Of a stretch of 64,000 nucleotides of DNA, positions 28,177-36,558 are shown piece after piece (positions within the stretch are counted from its first letter, which is position 1; the number at the start of each line of letters is the position of its first letter). The stretch is from NCBI RefSeq assembly GCF_028288185.1, contig NZ_JAQBOF010000020.1:1-64000 (forward strand), read 5' to 3'. The notes under the pieces were generated by a model. It had not been told where the DNA came from. It saw nothing but the letters and a program-made list of their open reading frames with translations, and searched no databases. This stretch comes from Mucilaginibacter sp. (GTDB lineage Bacteria; Bacteroidota; Bacteroidia; Sphingobacteriales; Sphingobacteriaceae). The position numbers and the translations under genes were made by a program.

Positions 28177-31100
28177 ATGAAATACAATAAAATTAACAAC
28201 CTGTTTGGCTGGTTAGCCTTCCTTGTTGCCTCAATAACCTACATTTTAACACTTGAGCCATCTGCCAGTTTTTGGGATTGCGGCGAGTTTATTGCCTGCG
28301 CATATCGCTTACAGGTAGCACACCAGCCGGGGGCACCTTTGTTTACCATGATAGGTAAAGTATTCTCCTTATTATCAATGGGTAATGTTACTAAAGTAGC
28401 TTACTGGACAAACACCGCATCGGCATTAGCCAGCGGTGCTACCATATTATTTTTGTTTTGGACCATCACCGCGCTGGCAAAAAAGATCCTCATTAAAAAA
28501 GAGGACGACCTGCACATCACCAATATTATACTAATTATGGGTGCCGGTATGGTAGGTGCTTTGGCTTATGCTTTTTCTGATACGTTCTGGTTTTCGGCGG
28601 TCGAGTCGGAAGTTTATGCGCAATCATCGCTTTGTACAGCCATTGTATTTTGGGCCATATTAAAATGGGATGCCCATGCGGACCAACCGCATGCCGATAA
28701 ATGGATCATATTTATAGCCTATGTAATGGGCCTATCCATAGGTATACACTTGTTAAACTTACTGGTAATACCGGCTATCGCGCTGGTTATTTACTTCCGT
28801 AAATCAAAAGAGGCCAGCACCTGGGGTACTATTAAAGCTTTTTTATTGGGCGTTGTAATAGTGGCGGCAGTATTATGGGGTATTATACAATACACTGTGA
28901 AGGGTGCCGCTTTTAGCGACTTATTTTTTGTAAACACTTTAGGCCTTGGATTTGGCAGCGGAGCGATAGCGTTTTTCCTGTTATTATTCGCAACCATAAT
29001 CGCAGGTATAATTTATACCGTTAAGCCATCAAACACTACCATTATTATAGCGGCCGCCTGCTTTGTAGCTACGCTAACTATTAGCGCGGGCATAATAGGT
29101 TTTATAATGGCGCTAGTGATAGCGGCTATATTAGAGTATGCCGTTAAAATACGCGAAAAACGTTTTGCCTTAAACAGCTTTTTAGTTTGTACTGCTTTTA
29201 TATTGTTTGGCTACAGCTCTTTTGTAATGATTGTTATTCGCGCCAAAGCAGGCACCAATTTAAATAACAGTAACCCGCAGGATGCCTTTGCTTTAAACGG
29301 ATATCTTAACCGTGATCAGTACGGCGACACGCCATTGCTTTATGGTCAGTTTTTCGATTCGAAACCTATTGACCAAACCGAGGGTGCGAACATCTATCGC
29401 CGTGGCGAAACTAAGTATGAAATAGTAGGTAAAAAACAAAATATCATTTACGACAGGAATACCATCTTCCCGCGGATGTTTAGCGAGAAGGCAGGAGATC
29501 CGCAATTTTATAAAGATTGGGTGCATTTAGATGAAGGACAAAGCCCAACATTTGCTGATAACCTTTCTTTCTTTTTTACATGGCAGGTTAACCAAATGTA
29601 CACCCGCTATTTCCTTTGGAACTTTGTTGGCCGCGCTAACGAAATGGACGGACAGGGAAAAGGTATAGATGGCGACTGGATAAGCGGTTGGAATTTCAAC
29701 AAGACTCTACCGTATTCGGTAACCAAAAGCAAAAGCTATAACCGTCTTTTCTTTTTACCGTTGATATTAGGGTTGATAGGTGTTTATTTCCACTTTAAGC
29801 GTAACCAAAAAGATGCGGGTGTGGTTGGTGTGCTGTTCTTCTTTACCGGCATAGCCATATTGCTATACCTTAACCAGGACCCTTTACAGCCCCGCGAGCG
29901 AGATTATGCCTATGCAGGTTCGTTCTATGCCTTTGCTATCTGGATAGGTTTGGCGGTATTGTGTATTGCCGATCTGTTAAGTAAAAAAGAAAGGAAATTA
30001 AATGCTGCTATACTATCAACAGTAGTTTGTTTAAGTGTAGGCCCAATTTTAATGGCTAACCAGGAGTGGGACGACCATGACCGCTCTACCAAACTTACGC
30101 CGCATGACATGGCTTATAACTACCTTAATTCGTGCGCGCCAAATGCCATACTGTTTACTTATGGCGATAACGACACCTACCCCCTATGGTATATACAAGA
30201 GGTTGAAAATGTACGCCCTGATGTACGTATTGTAAACTTAAGTTTGCTGGGTACAGACTGGTACATTAAACAAATGACGGGTAAGATGAATGAGTCGGCA
30301 CCGTTACCGCTTAGCATGGCTTATAGCAAGTACAAAAATGGCACGCGCGATGTAATCTATTATAACGATGCCAAAATACCGGGATCATTAGAGTTAAAAG
30401 ATGTGTTTGATTTCATCACGTCAGACAATAAAGCTGTGATGGCGCAGTTGGAAGATGGCAGCTCTGCAAATTATCTGCCTACCAAAAACTTTAAGATCAC
30501 CATAAATGCCGATGATATTATAAAAACCGGTACGCTGCCTGCTGAGAAAAAGGACCAAATAATACCCGAAATGGATTTTACCTATCCGGGCAGTTTTGTT
30601 ACTAAAGATAATTTAGCCATGATGGATATATTGGCGCATAATAACTGGAAAAGGCCGGTTTACTTTACCGTAACCTGCCCGCCCGATAATATGATGGGAT
30701 TGGGCAAATACATGTATAACGAAGGTTTTGCATTCCGCCTGTTACCGCTAAAACCCGATACCACTGCAACGCCGCTGGAAGCTACGAATAGCATGGTAAT
30801 GTATAATAACCTGTTTAATAAGTTTAAATACGGCAATTTTAAAACAGCCAGTTATTTGGATCACGAATCATTAACCCAGTTTTATCCCCTGATTAACCGT
30901 GTGTATTTAAATCTGGCCGAAGGTTTGCAGAAAGAAGGTCATACCGATCTGGCTAAAAACACCTTGCGTAAATTTAATGAGGTAATGCCTGATATTATAC
31001 CGGTGCAGGAAGTAGCCGTACGTAAATTTTATATGGCCGAAACTGCTTATCGCATAGGCGACAAGGCACTGGCCGACAAATTGGTTAGCCGTGTGGCTGA

Positions 31101-31305
31101 TTATATAATTAACTCGCTTAACTATAATTACACTATATTTAAAGACAATAAGCAAAGCGCCAATAGTGGCGAGATACAATTTGGAATATCGCTATTTAAC
31201 GCGTTAACTGGCCTTACCAAAACTTATAACCCAACATTATACGCCAAGTACCAACCGCAATTAGATATTTATGTAAAAGATTTTGGGGTGAATATGAAGC
31301 AGTAA
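28177..31305 (+). CDS. DUF2723 (GT117) polytopic membrane protein
   Basis: 1042 residues. The N-terminal half has about ten membrane helices and the DUF2723 signature near residues 25-65: LEPSASFWDCGEF with the acidic DCGE, then HQPGAPLFTMIGK. This resembles GT-C fold protein O-mannosyltransferases, and the family is listed as GT117, so transfer of a sugar from a lipid carrier at the outer face of the inner membrane is probable. A conserved RDYAYAGSFYAFAIWIG lies near residue 580. The C-terminal 350 residues are mostly soluble and helical, with TPR-like repeats. Stand-alone gene; the acceptor is unknown. Confidence 0.85.
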   Translation: MKYNKINNLFGWLAFLVASITYILTLEPSASFWDCGEFIACAYRLQVAHQPGAPLFTMIGKVFSLLSMGNVTKVAYWTNTASALASGATILFLFWTITALAKKILIKKEDDLHITNIILIMGAGMVGALAYAFSDTFWFSAVESEVYAQSSLCTAIVFWAILKWDAHADQPHADKWIIFIAYVMGLSIGIHLLNLLVIPAIALVIYFRKSKEASTWGTIKAFLLGVVIVAAVLWGIIQYTVKGAAFSDLFFVNTLGLGFGSGAIAFFLLLFATIIAGIIYTVKPSNTTIIIAAACFVATLTISAGIIGFIMALVIAAILEYAVKIREKRFALNSFLVCTAFILFGYSSFVMIVIRAKAGTNLNNSNPQDAFALNGYLNRDQYGDTPLLYGQFFDSKPIDQTEGANIYRRGETKYEIVGKKQNIIYDRNTIFPRMFSEKAGDPQFYKDWVHLDEGQSPTFADNLSFFFTWQVNQMYTRYFLWNFVGRANEMDGQGKGIDGDWISGWNFNKTLPYSVTKSKSYNRLFFLPLILGLIGVYFHFKRNQKDAGVVGVLFFFTGIAILLYLNQDPLQPRERDYAYAGSFYAFAIWIGLAVLCIADLLSKKERKLNAAILSTVVCLSVGPILMANQEWDDHDRSTKLTPHDMAYNYLNSCAPNAILFTYGDNDTYPLWYIQEVENVRPDVRIVNLSLLGTDWYIKQMTGKMNESAPLPLSMAYSKYKNGTRDVIYYNDAKIPGSLELKDVFDFITSDNKAVMAQLEDGSSANYLPTKNFKITINADDIIKTGTLPAEKKDQIIPEMDFTYPGSFVTKDNLAMMDILAHNNWKRPVYFTVTCPPDNMMGLGKYMYNEGFAFRLLPLKPDTTATPLEATNSMVMYNNLFNKFKYGNFKTASYLDHESLTQFYPLINRVYLNLAEGLQKEGHTDLAKNTLRKFNEVMPDIIPVQEVAVRKFYMAETAYRIGDKALADKLVSRVADYIINSLNYNYTIFKDNKQSANSGEIQFGISLFNALTGLTKTYNPTLYAKYQPQLDIYVKDFGVNMKQ

Positions 31306-31333
31306 GCCCCTTACGCAAGCGTTTAAAACAAAT

Positions 31334-31372
31334 AAAAAAAGCGGGTGAGCATAATGCTCACCCGCTTTTTTT
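31334..31372. terminator. Two-way terminator
   Basis: Seven A, stem GCGGGTGAGC/GCTCACCCGC with loop ATAAT, seven T: symmetrical, so it serves both the DUF2723 gene and the convergent accA gene. Confidence 0.93.
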
Positions 31373-31379
31373 ATTTAAA

Positions 31380-31457
31380 ATGTCATTGCGAGCAAAGCGT
31401 GGCAATCGCAAGGATGCAATGTGGATATTTTTCGCGATTGCTTCGTTCCTCGCAATG
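31380..31457. repeat. GTCATTGCGAGC palindromic repeat (copy 2)
   Basis: TGTCATTGCGAGCAAAGCGT plus GGCAATCGC on the left and GCGATTGCTTCGTTCCTCGC plus AATGGCA on the right; directly downstream of accA. Confidence 0.8.
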
Positions 31458-31468
31458 GCAAAAATTTT

Positions 31469-32425
31469 CTATCCTTCTACCACCACACCCATCGAGCAAA
31501 ATTTATCTATACGCTCAGTAACCAGTTCGTTAACATCGCGCTCTTTAAGGGCTTTAATATCTTTTAGTAATTGTTTTTTAAGGATGGCTGCCATAGCAAC
31601 CGGGTCTTGATGAGCACCGCCAATCGGTTCTTTTATCACACCGTCAATCAGCTTATTTTTAAGCATCTCAACCGATGTTAGCTTCAGCATTTCGGCAGCA
31701 CGTTCTTTTTGCTCCCATGTTTTAAACAGGATGGTCGAGCAGTTCTCCGGAGAGATAACCGAGTACCATGAGTTATCCAGCATCATTACTTTATCGCCAA
31801 TGCCAATACCCAATGCACCGCCCGATGCGCCTTCGCCAATAATAACACAAATTATAGGCACTTTTAAAATGGCCATTTCCAGCAGGTTGCGTGCGATAGC
31901 TTCGCCTTGTCCGCGTTCTTCAGCTTCTAAACCGGGGAAAGCTCCGGGAGTATCAATTAAGGTAACAACAGGTTTGCCAAATTTTTCGGCTAAACGCATT
32001 AAACGTAGCGCCTTACGATAACCTTCGGGGTTAGCCATACCAAAATTGCGGTACTGGCGCTCTTTAGTGTTACGGCCTTTTTGGTGACCGATGAACATTA
32101 CTGTTTCGCCATTTAAGGTGCCGAAACCGCCAATAATAGCTTTATCATCGCCTACAGTACGATCGCCATGCAGCTCGATAAAATCATCGCACATTAACTC
32201 TAAATACTGTAAAGTGTAGGGTCTTTCGGGGTGGCGCGATATCTGCACCTTTTGCCAACCGGTTAGGTTGCCATATATTTCTTTCTTGGTTGATTCCAGT
32301 TTATTCTCCAGCTCGGTCACTGTTGCAGACATATCCAACTTGTCTTTGTCTTCAACCTGCTTCACTTTTTCAATCTGGTGAAGCAATTCTGCCAATGGCT
32401 TTTCAAAATCAAACGTAATCTTCAT
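31469..32425 (-). CDS. accA: Acetyl-CoA carboxylase carboxyltransferase alpha
   Basis: Alpha subunit of the carboxyltransferase that forms malonyl-CoA for fatty acid synthesis. 318 residues. [35 protein letters not shown], and the oxyanion-hole run [19 protein letters not shown] are diagnostic. The partner accD is not in the window, as is usual for separate accA genes. Convergent with the DUF2723 gene. Confidence 0.97.
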   Translation of the reverse strand: MKITFDFEKPLAELLHQIEKVKQVEDKDKLDMSATVTELENKLESTKKEIYGNLTGWQKVQISRHPERPYTLQYLELMCDDFIELHGDRTVGDDKAIIGGFGTLNGETVMFIGHQKGRNTKERQYRNFGMANPEGYRKALRLMRLAEKFGKPVVTLIDTPGAFPGLEAEERGQGEAIARNLLEMAILKVPIICVIIGEGASGGALGIGIGDKVMMLDNSWYSVISPENCSTILFKTWEQKERAAEMLKLTSVEMLKNKLIDGVIKEPIGGAHQDPVAMAAILKKQLLKDIKALKERDVNELVTERIDKFCSMGVVVEG

Positions 32426-32473
32426 ATCTAAATAATCAGGGCGCTAAATTAAATAAATCAAACGGCATATTCA

Positions 32474-32977
32474 TCAATTACGTTTTTGTAAGCCCTCATA
32501 CATTGCCATTTGCTGCTGCGATAGTAGTTTTTGTGTTGATAAACAGGCTTGTAGCAAGGCGTTTTTTAACTCGCCCTGGTATAAACCGTAGCGGTTGGCA
32601 TAGAAAATAAGGTTGCCATCCACTACCCTGTTGTATCTAAACATGCTGTCCAGCATCCTTTCTGTATCAATAATTGAGCCGCCAATTTGCAACCGGCGGC
32701 GGCGCAGATAGGCACTGGCCTCGGTTAGTTTTTTAATTTGAATGGGGCTAAGGTCCAGTTGAACGCGCCATTTTAATACTTTATCGGGCAACGGGTAATG
32801 GTTCATTTCTGCAACGCGGGCCAGGTCCTCGCCTGCTTCACCTTTTAAATAAGCCTGGTATTGCTGGTAAGTTAAAGTACGTGCCGGCGAATGTTTGCCG
32901 GCAGTATCGGTATGGCTTTGTGCATAAATTGAGCCGCCGCACAGTATCAGCAAAAAAGAAAATATAGTTTTACGCAT
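32474..32977 (-). CDS. Small exported protein, Spy/CpxP-like
   Basis: About 167 residues. Signal peptide MRKTIFSFLLILCGGSIYAQ, so the ATG at 32977 is chosen over an upstream ATG at 33022. The mature part is helical with two LSxxQ-like motifs (LDLSPIQIKKLTEA and LLSQQQMAMYEGLQ), resembling the LTxxQ repeats of periplasmic Spy/CpxP chaperones, but the overall similarity is weak. 48 bp upstream of accA on the same strand. Function unknown. Confidence 0.65.
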   Translation of the reverse strand: MRKTIFSFLLILCGGSIYAQSHTDTAGKHSPARTLTYQQYQAYLKGEAGEDLARVAEMNHYPLPDKVLKWRVQLDLSPIQIKKLTEASAYLRRRRLQIGGSIIDTERMLDSMFRYNRVVDGNLIFYANRYGLYQGELKNALLQACLSTQKLLSQQQMAMYEGLQKRN

Positions 32978-33205
32978 AGAATATTGTTTACCGATAAACA
33001 CCGTTTTTGCCGCAAAGTTCAAATAATTTAATAATTCTCGCGCATGGCCGCTAATTGTAATTACCGGCGCGATTTTAATCAGCTATAAAAATGAAAAGGG
33101 CAATCCCGACTATCATATTTAACAATACTTTAACAGTGCCGCCACTCTAAAACAGAAAAGAATAGTTAAATTAGCGATAACTGATCACAGTACTATCTTA
33201 ACGCT

Positions 33206-34414
33206 ATGCAAATCAAACCTTTAATCACATTAACCCTATTATTTTGCTGCGGATTATCCGCTTTCAGTCAAACCAGGCTAAACGGCCGCGTTATTTCAAT
33301 TACAGATAAACAGCCTATCCCCAATGTATCTATCAGCTTGCAAGGCAAAGATATTGGCACCGTTACTAATGATGAAGGCAGGTTTACATTAGTTGCGCCA
33401 CTAACCCCGGCAGACTCGTTAGCTATTGATTACCTAGGCTATCGATCACAAAAAATAAGTTTGAAGAATATTAGTTTAAGCACAAACCTGGTTATACAAC
33501 TGGATACTTTGGTGCAACAACTAAAAGAAGTCGCTGTTAAGCCACTCACCCTGCGCCAATTGCTGGATAGTATTACCCATCATAATCAAATGGCATTTTT
33601 AAACCCCATGAAGCTGAATGGTTATTACCGAGAGTTTGTATTTACCAATAATAAATGTACTGAATATTCGGACGCGCTGACCACCTATTTTAGGGGCACC
33701 AACAAACTTTCAGACGATGGGCAGTTAAAGATCATTGCCTCGCGCTGCGCCGAAGCGAAGGAGGATAATAAGGATAAAGATAAATCGGCCGCAAAAGAGT
33801 TTTACCTCGAATCTAAAGTAGCGCCTAATAAACTGTTTGAATATGCGATGCTATATGGTATGATAGATAAGTATTTTCCGGTTGAGGATTTGAAGAATTT
33901 TAGTTATTCAATAGAGAGCGTAGAAAACTCTACCGACCTGGTTGTTACCGTATCGCCAAAACCCGGCACAGATAAACTGCATAGGGTAACGTTCCATTTA
34001 GCTGATGATTTTACCATGCGATCTTACCGCTTAGAGATAGACCCTAAACGTATGCAGAATTTACCGGAACGCAGTTTGCTGGGTATTCACGTAAAATTAT
34101 TAAAACGCTATGCCGAGGTTAATTACGAGCGATCAGGCAATAAGATATATCCTAAGTTTTTCAAGTTTGATGTGATGGTACACATCGGCGGCAAGTTTTT
34201 GGGGACGGCATTTGACCAAACCTACAACCCCAGGAGCGAGTATGTTACCACAGACATAAGTACCAACGACCTTAAACCCTTTGCCCGCGGCGAAGTGTAT
34301 AAAAAAGGCAACCTCTGCAACAACGGCATCGCCATTAATGATACCTTACTGAAAGAGCATAATTTTATTACCCCGAGTCGTAAGGATAGTTTGGCGATAA
34401 GTTCGATGAGGTAA
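33206..34414 (+). CDS. Exported protein with CarboxypepD_reg-like domain
   Basis: 402 residues. Signal peptide MQIKPLITLTLLFCCGLSAFSQ, a CarboxypepD_reg-like sandwich (LNGRVISITDKQPIPNVSIS, NDEGRFTLVAP, residues about 24-110), then a long region typical of Bacteroidota envelope proteins related to the DUF5686 group, without the C-terminal beta-barrel of the larger members. Lys/Asp-rich insert near residue 195 (AKEDNKDKDKSAAKEF). Presumably periplasmic, function unknown. Single gene followed by GC-rich repeats. Confidence 0.7.
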   Translation: MQIKPLITLTLLFCCGLSAFSQTRLNGRVISITDKQPIPNVSISLQGKDIGTVTNDEGRFTLVAPLTPADSLAIDYLGYRSQKISLKNISLSTNLVIQLDTLVQQLKEVAVKPLTLRQLLDSITHHNQMAFLNPMKLNGYYREFVFTNNKCTEYSDALTTYFRGTNKLSDDGQLKIIASRCAEAKEDNKDKDKSAAKEFYLESKVAPNKLFEYAMLYGMIDKYFPVEDLKNFSYSIESVENSTDLVVTVSPKPGTDKLHRVTFHLADDFTMRSYRLEIDPKRMQNLPERSLLGIHVKLLKRYAEVNYERSGNKIYPKFFKFDVMVHIGGKFLGTAFDQTYNPRSEYVTTDISTNDLKPFARGEVYKKGNLCNNGIAINDTLLKEHNFITPSRKDSLAISSMR

Positions 34415-34464
34415 GCCCCTCACAACCCTCCTCGGAAGGGAGGGCTTTAAAAAAACACATGAAA

Positions 34465-34499
34465 AAGTCTCCCTACCGGGGGAGATTTAGAGGGGGCTT
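34465..34499. repeat. AAGTCTCCCTACCGGGGGAG repeat (copy 2)
   Basis: Direct copy of the element at 26767, one base shorter, in the gap before glyS. Confidence 0.8.
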
Positions 34500-34516
34500 T
34501 AGAGAGGGCTAAAAAA

Positions 34517-34552
34517 AAGTCGCCCCTACCGGGGGAGATTTAGAGGGGGCTT
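34517..34552. repeat. AAGTCGCCCCTACCGGGGGA repeat (copy 3)
   Basis: Tandem neighbour of the copy at 34465 in the same orientation. Its end lies 3 bp before the glyS -7 box, so the -33 region of the glyS promoter would be inside the repeat. Confidence 0.8.
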
Positions 34553-34555
34553 GTA

Positions 34556-34563
34556 TATATTTG
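34556..34563 (+). promoter_or_regulatory. -7 box of glyS
   Basis: TATATTTG matches TAnnTTTG exactly and ends 8 bp before the glyS ATG. Transcription would begin within a few bases of the start codon, so the mRNA is leaderless or nearly so. Confidence 0.6.
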
Positions 34564-34571
34564 CGCCTATT

Positions 34572-36053
34572 ATGAGCAAGAATACCGACGAACTGTTTAA
34601 AAACGTTATCGCACACGCCAAAGAGTATGGCTTTGTTTTCCCAAGTAGCGAGATTTATGATGGACTTAGCGCCGTTTATGACTACGGCCAATTTGGTGCC
34701 GAGCTAAAAAACAACCTTAAAACCTACTGGTGGAAAAGCATGGTGCAAATGCACGATAATATTGTCGGGATAGATTCGGCTATATTTATGCACCCTAAGA
34801 TCTGGAAAGCTAGTGGCCACGTTGACGGCTTTAGCGACCCCATGATAGACAACAAAGACTCTAAAAAACGCTACCGTGCAGACCAACTGCTGGAAGATAA
34901 AATAGAACGTTATAATAAAGACGGCAAAACCGAAAAAGCCGCCACCCTGCAACTTGACATGGACAACGCCCTCAAAACCGAGGACCTGCCCCGCCTTAAA
35001 GAACTGATAATCGAGCATGAAATTGCCTGCCCTGTAAGTGGTACCCGCAACTGGACAGACGTACGCCAGTTTAACTTGATGTTTAGCACCCAAATGGGTG
35101 CCGTGGCTGATGATGCCGATGTAGTTTACCTGCGCCCCGAAACCGCGCAAGGTATATTTGTAAACTATCTAAACGTACAAAAATCAGGCAGGATGAAAAT
35201 TCCGTTTGGTATTGCGCAGATAGGTAAGGCGTTCCGTAATGAGGTTATTGCAAGACAGTTCATTATCCGTATGCGCGAGTTCGAGCAGATGGAAATGCAA
35301 TACTTTGTGCGCCCCGGCACACAGAAGGAATGGTTTGAAAAATGGAAAGCCACCCGCCTGCAATGGCACCTGGCTTTAGGTACCGATGCTGCCAAATACC
35401 GTTACCACGAACACACCAAGCTGGCCCACTATGCCGATGCCGCTTATGATATCGAGTTCGAGTTTCCGTTCGGCTTTAAAGAGGTAGAAGGTATCCACAG
35501 CCGCACCGATTTCGATCTGAGCCAGCACCAGCAATTCTCGGGCAAAAAGATGCAGTATTTTGATCCGGAGGTTGACCCGGCTACCGATAAACCCTACGGC
35601 AATTATATCCCTTATGTAATTGAAACATCAATAGGTTTAGACAGGATGTTCCTGCTTACCATGATAAATGCTTACGAGGAAGAAGACTTGAGCACAGACG
35701 AGAAACAAGACAGCCGCACCGTACTGCGCCTGCATCCTTGCCTGGCCCCGGTTAAAGCCGCTATATTCCCATTAATTAAGAAAGATGGACTACCCGAAAA
35801 GGCCCGCGAGATAATGGACCAATTAAAACTCGACTTTAACTTACAATACGAAGAGAAAGATGCCATTGGCAAACGCTACCGCCGCCAGGATGCTATAGGT
35901 ACGCCGTTCTGTATTACCATTGATCATCAGACTTTAGAAGATAACACCGTTACTATCCGCCATCGCGATAGCATGAAACAAGAACGCGTGCCCGCCGACC
36001 AACTGGATAAGATTATTGGCGATTTGGTGAGCTGGAAGAATTTGTTGAGATAA
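34572..36053 (+). CDS. glyS: Glycyl-tRNA synthetase, dimeric type
   Basis: Class II synthetase of the single-chain alpha2 type (493 residues), not the tetrameric E. coli type. N-terminal KNTDELFKNVIAHAKEYGFV, then DVRQFNLMF, motif 2 region YLRPETAQGIFVNYLNVQ with FRNEVIARQFIIRMREFEQM, and motif 3 near SIGLDRMFL; the C-terminal anticodon domain begins at about LHPCLAPVKAAIFPL. The frame is open to a TTG at 34551, but this lies upstream of a perfect -7 box, so the ATG at 34572 is used. Confidence 0.96.
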   Translation: MSKNTDELFKNVIAHAKEYGFVFPSSEIYDGLSAVYDYGQFGAELKNNLKTYWWKSMVQMHDNIVGIDSAIFMHPKIWKASGHVDGFSDPMIDNKDSKKRYRADQLLEDKIERYNKDGKTEKAATLQLDMDNALKTEDLPRLKELIIEHEIACPVSGTRNWTDVRQFNLMFSTQMGAVADDADVVYLRPETAQGIFVNYLNVQKSGRMKIPFGIAQIGKAFRNEVIARQFIIRMREFEQMEMQYFVRPGTQKEWFEKWKATRLQWHLALGTDAAKYRYHEHTKLAHYADAAYDIEFEFPFGFKEVEGIHSRTDFDLSQHQQFSGKKMQYFDPEVDPATDKPYGNYIPYVIETSIGLDRMFLLTMINAYEEEDLSTDEKQDSRTVLRLHPCLAPVKAAIFPLIKKDGLPEKAREIMDQLKLDFNLQYEEKDAIGKRYRRQDAIGTPFCITIDHQTLEDNTVTIRHRDSMKQERVPADQLDKIIGDLVSWKNLLR

Positions 36054-36065
36054 GAAGCCAATATT

Positions 36066-36099
36066 AGACTTAGAAGTTTTAGAAACTTCTAAGTCTTTT
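36066..36099 (+). terminator. Terminator of glyS
   Basis: Perfect 14-bp stem AGACTTAGAAGTTT / AAACTTCTAAGTCT with loop TAG and a following TTTT. Confidence 0.88.
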
Positions 36100-36102
36100 A
36101 CT

Positions 36103-36415
36103 TTTTAAAGCCTATTCTGTCTCTTTCGTCCCACTTTCTTTGAGCAGCTTTTTCGTCAATTAAATTTTCCATCGCATCATAGATATGGTTTAATTGCGTA
36201 TCATACTCGCCTAGCCTGTCTTTTATTTCCTGTAATTGCTCCCTTCATATCCATTTGCTACAAAGGCGCGCATAATGGCAATCTTGCTCTGTAAAAGCAT
36301 AAGGTATTACGTTGTATATCGTTTGTTTTTAAATGCGGTAACAGTTTGTGACTGCATTAGATGATTGCCATGCGATGCGGTAACAAATTGTGACCGGATA
36401 ATAATCCATTCGGAT
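36103..36415 (-). pseudogene. Decayed ORF6N (KilA-N-like) domain gene
   Basis: On the minus strand remnants of an ORF6N protein are readable in different frames: RSQFVTASHGNHLMQSQTVT, then PYAFTEQ, then SKIAIMRAFVA, then EQLQEIKDRLGEYDTQLNHI and the C-terminal RIGFKK. PYAFTEQ should be followed by about 25 residues (GVAML...) that are missing before KIAIMRAFVA, and frames shift between segments. The N-terminus is also lost. ORF6N proteins are DNA-binding proteins found on phages and mobile elements. The duplicated GGTAACA/TGTGAC DNA motifs at 36337 and 36378 are the two SQxVTA codings. About 140 bp between this and the next gene hold only a promoter-like TATACTTTAG. Confidence 0.7.
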
Positions 36416-36452
36416 AGCGCGCGAGCCAGAGCATGTTTAATTAAAAATACTA

Positions 36453-36497
36453 TTATATAAAGCCTGATTAATCACCTTTTAATCAGGCTTTTTTAAT
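36453..36497. terminator. Hairpin with T-rich tail
   Basis: AAGCCTGATTAATC / GATTAATCAGGC-type pairing (AAAGCCTGATTAATCACC and TTTTAATCAGGCTTTTTT) upstream of the histidine kinase gene; a likely terminator on the plus strand, perhaps left from a lost gene. Confidence 0.6.
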
Positions 36498-36558
36498 TAT
36501 TATTTTCGGTATTTTTTAAATAATAACTTATACTTTAGCTTCTTAATATAATATATCA

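Noticed and set aside
36337..36394. Duplicated GGTAACA-TTGTGAC motif as a regulatory site
   Set aside because: Read on the minus strand both copies encode SQxVTA of the ORF6N remnant, so they are better explained as decayed coding sequence.
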